From contig ONVT01000272.1 in assembly GCA_900321365.1 (NCBI GenBank), forward strand, positions 1-23,425: a stretch of 23,425 nt of DNA. Reading direction: 5' to 3'. The notes beneath the pieces were generated by a model. That model made no database searches, had not been told where the DNA came from, and saw only the letters and a list, made by a program, of their open reading frames with translations. Source of the DNA: an uncultured Eubacteriales bacterium (GTDB lineage Bacteria > Bacillota_A > Clostridia > Lachnospirales > Lachnospiraceae). Both the position numbers and the translations under genes were made by a program. This document shows positions 23,354-23,425 of this stretch, one piece after another (positions within the stretch are counted from its first letter, which is position 1; every line of letters begins with the position of its first letter).

Positions 23354-23400
23354 CCTTAGCGATTTCCAAGCGTCAGCGCCGGAAAGCGCTTAGTTTAACC
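23348..23400 (+). promoter_or_regulatory. Imperfect hairpin at the end of the PGK-like gene
   Basis: GGTTAACCTTAGCG (23348-23361) pairs with CGCTTAGTTTAACC (23387-23400) at 12 of 14 positions, with an inner TTTCC/GGAAA stem. It spans the stop codon. There is no T-run in the remaining sequence. ACCGC (23398-23402) with GCGGT (23410-23414) follows, and the window ends before the next gene. Confidence 0.45.
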
Positions 23401-23425
23401 GCATATACCGCGGTGAAATCGTCCA

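Overview
This 23.4 kb window looks like chromosomal DNA of an anaerobic Firmicute, most likely a moderately high-GC member of the Clostridia (Lachnospiraceae-like). The evidence is strong AGGAGG ribosome binding sites, compact + strand operons, BMP-type nucleoside transport genes and a clostridial-style inositol (iol) locus with a LacI-family regulator. The assignment is inferred from gene content and style; there is no rRNA or other marker gene. All convincing genes are on the + strand. The long minus-strand open frames are shadows of GC-rich coding sequence.

Region 1 (1-3376) holds two c-di-GMP genes: the 3' part of a membrane sensor with a degenerate GGDEF and an intact EAL domain, then a dCache-HAMP-GGDEF diguanylate cyclase seven bases later. 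Region 2 (3377-5350) holds a nicotinamidase-like cysteine hydrolase and a YihY/BrkB membrane protein with an extra hydrophobic C-terminal domain. Region 3 (5351-10671) is a complete BMP-family ABC importer (binding protein, double ATPase, two permeases), probably for nucleosides. It has a structured 248-base gap between the binding protein and the ATPase, and a 33-bp tandem repeat encoding the tail of the first permease. Region 4 (10672-12105) holds an HdeD-family membrane protein and a small acidic secreted protein, closed by a strong intrinsic terminator. Region 5 (12107-14155) is a cytoplasmic LacI-like ligand-binding domain fused to a GGDEF domain with an I-site, the third c-di-GMP gene in the window.

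Region 6 (14156-23425) is an inositol catabolism locus: iolE, iolG and a LacI-type regulator, then iolD, iolB, a type II (archaeal-type) glyceraldehyde-3-phosphate dehydrogenase and an archaeal-type phosphoglycerate kinase homologue. A 12-bp pseudo-palindrome of the form AATGC-GT/AC-GCATT occurs three times upstream of iolE, once exactly between the -35 and -10 boxes. It recurs in degenerate form around the iolD promoter. The regulator between the two units is the obvious candidate to bind it. Inositol would be oxidised (IolG), dehydrated (IolE), hydrolytically ring-opened (IolD) and isomerised (IolB). The kinase, aldolase and semialdehyde dehydrogenase (iolC, iolJ, iolA) are not in the window.

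The least ordinary feature is the pairing of iol genes with a GAPDH/PGK-like couple, in which the kinase lacks one substrate-binding arginine. It may supply a dedicated lower-glycolysis branch or act on a different aldehyde and acyl phosphate.
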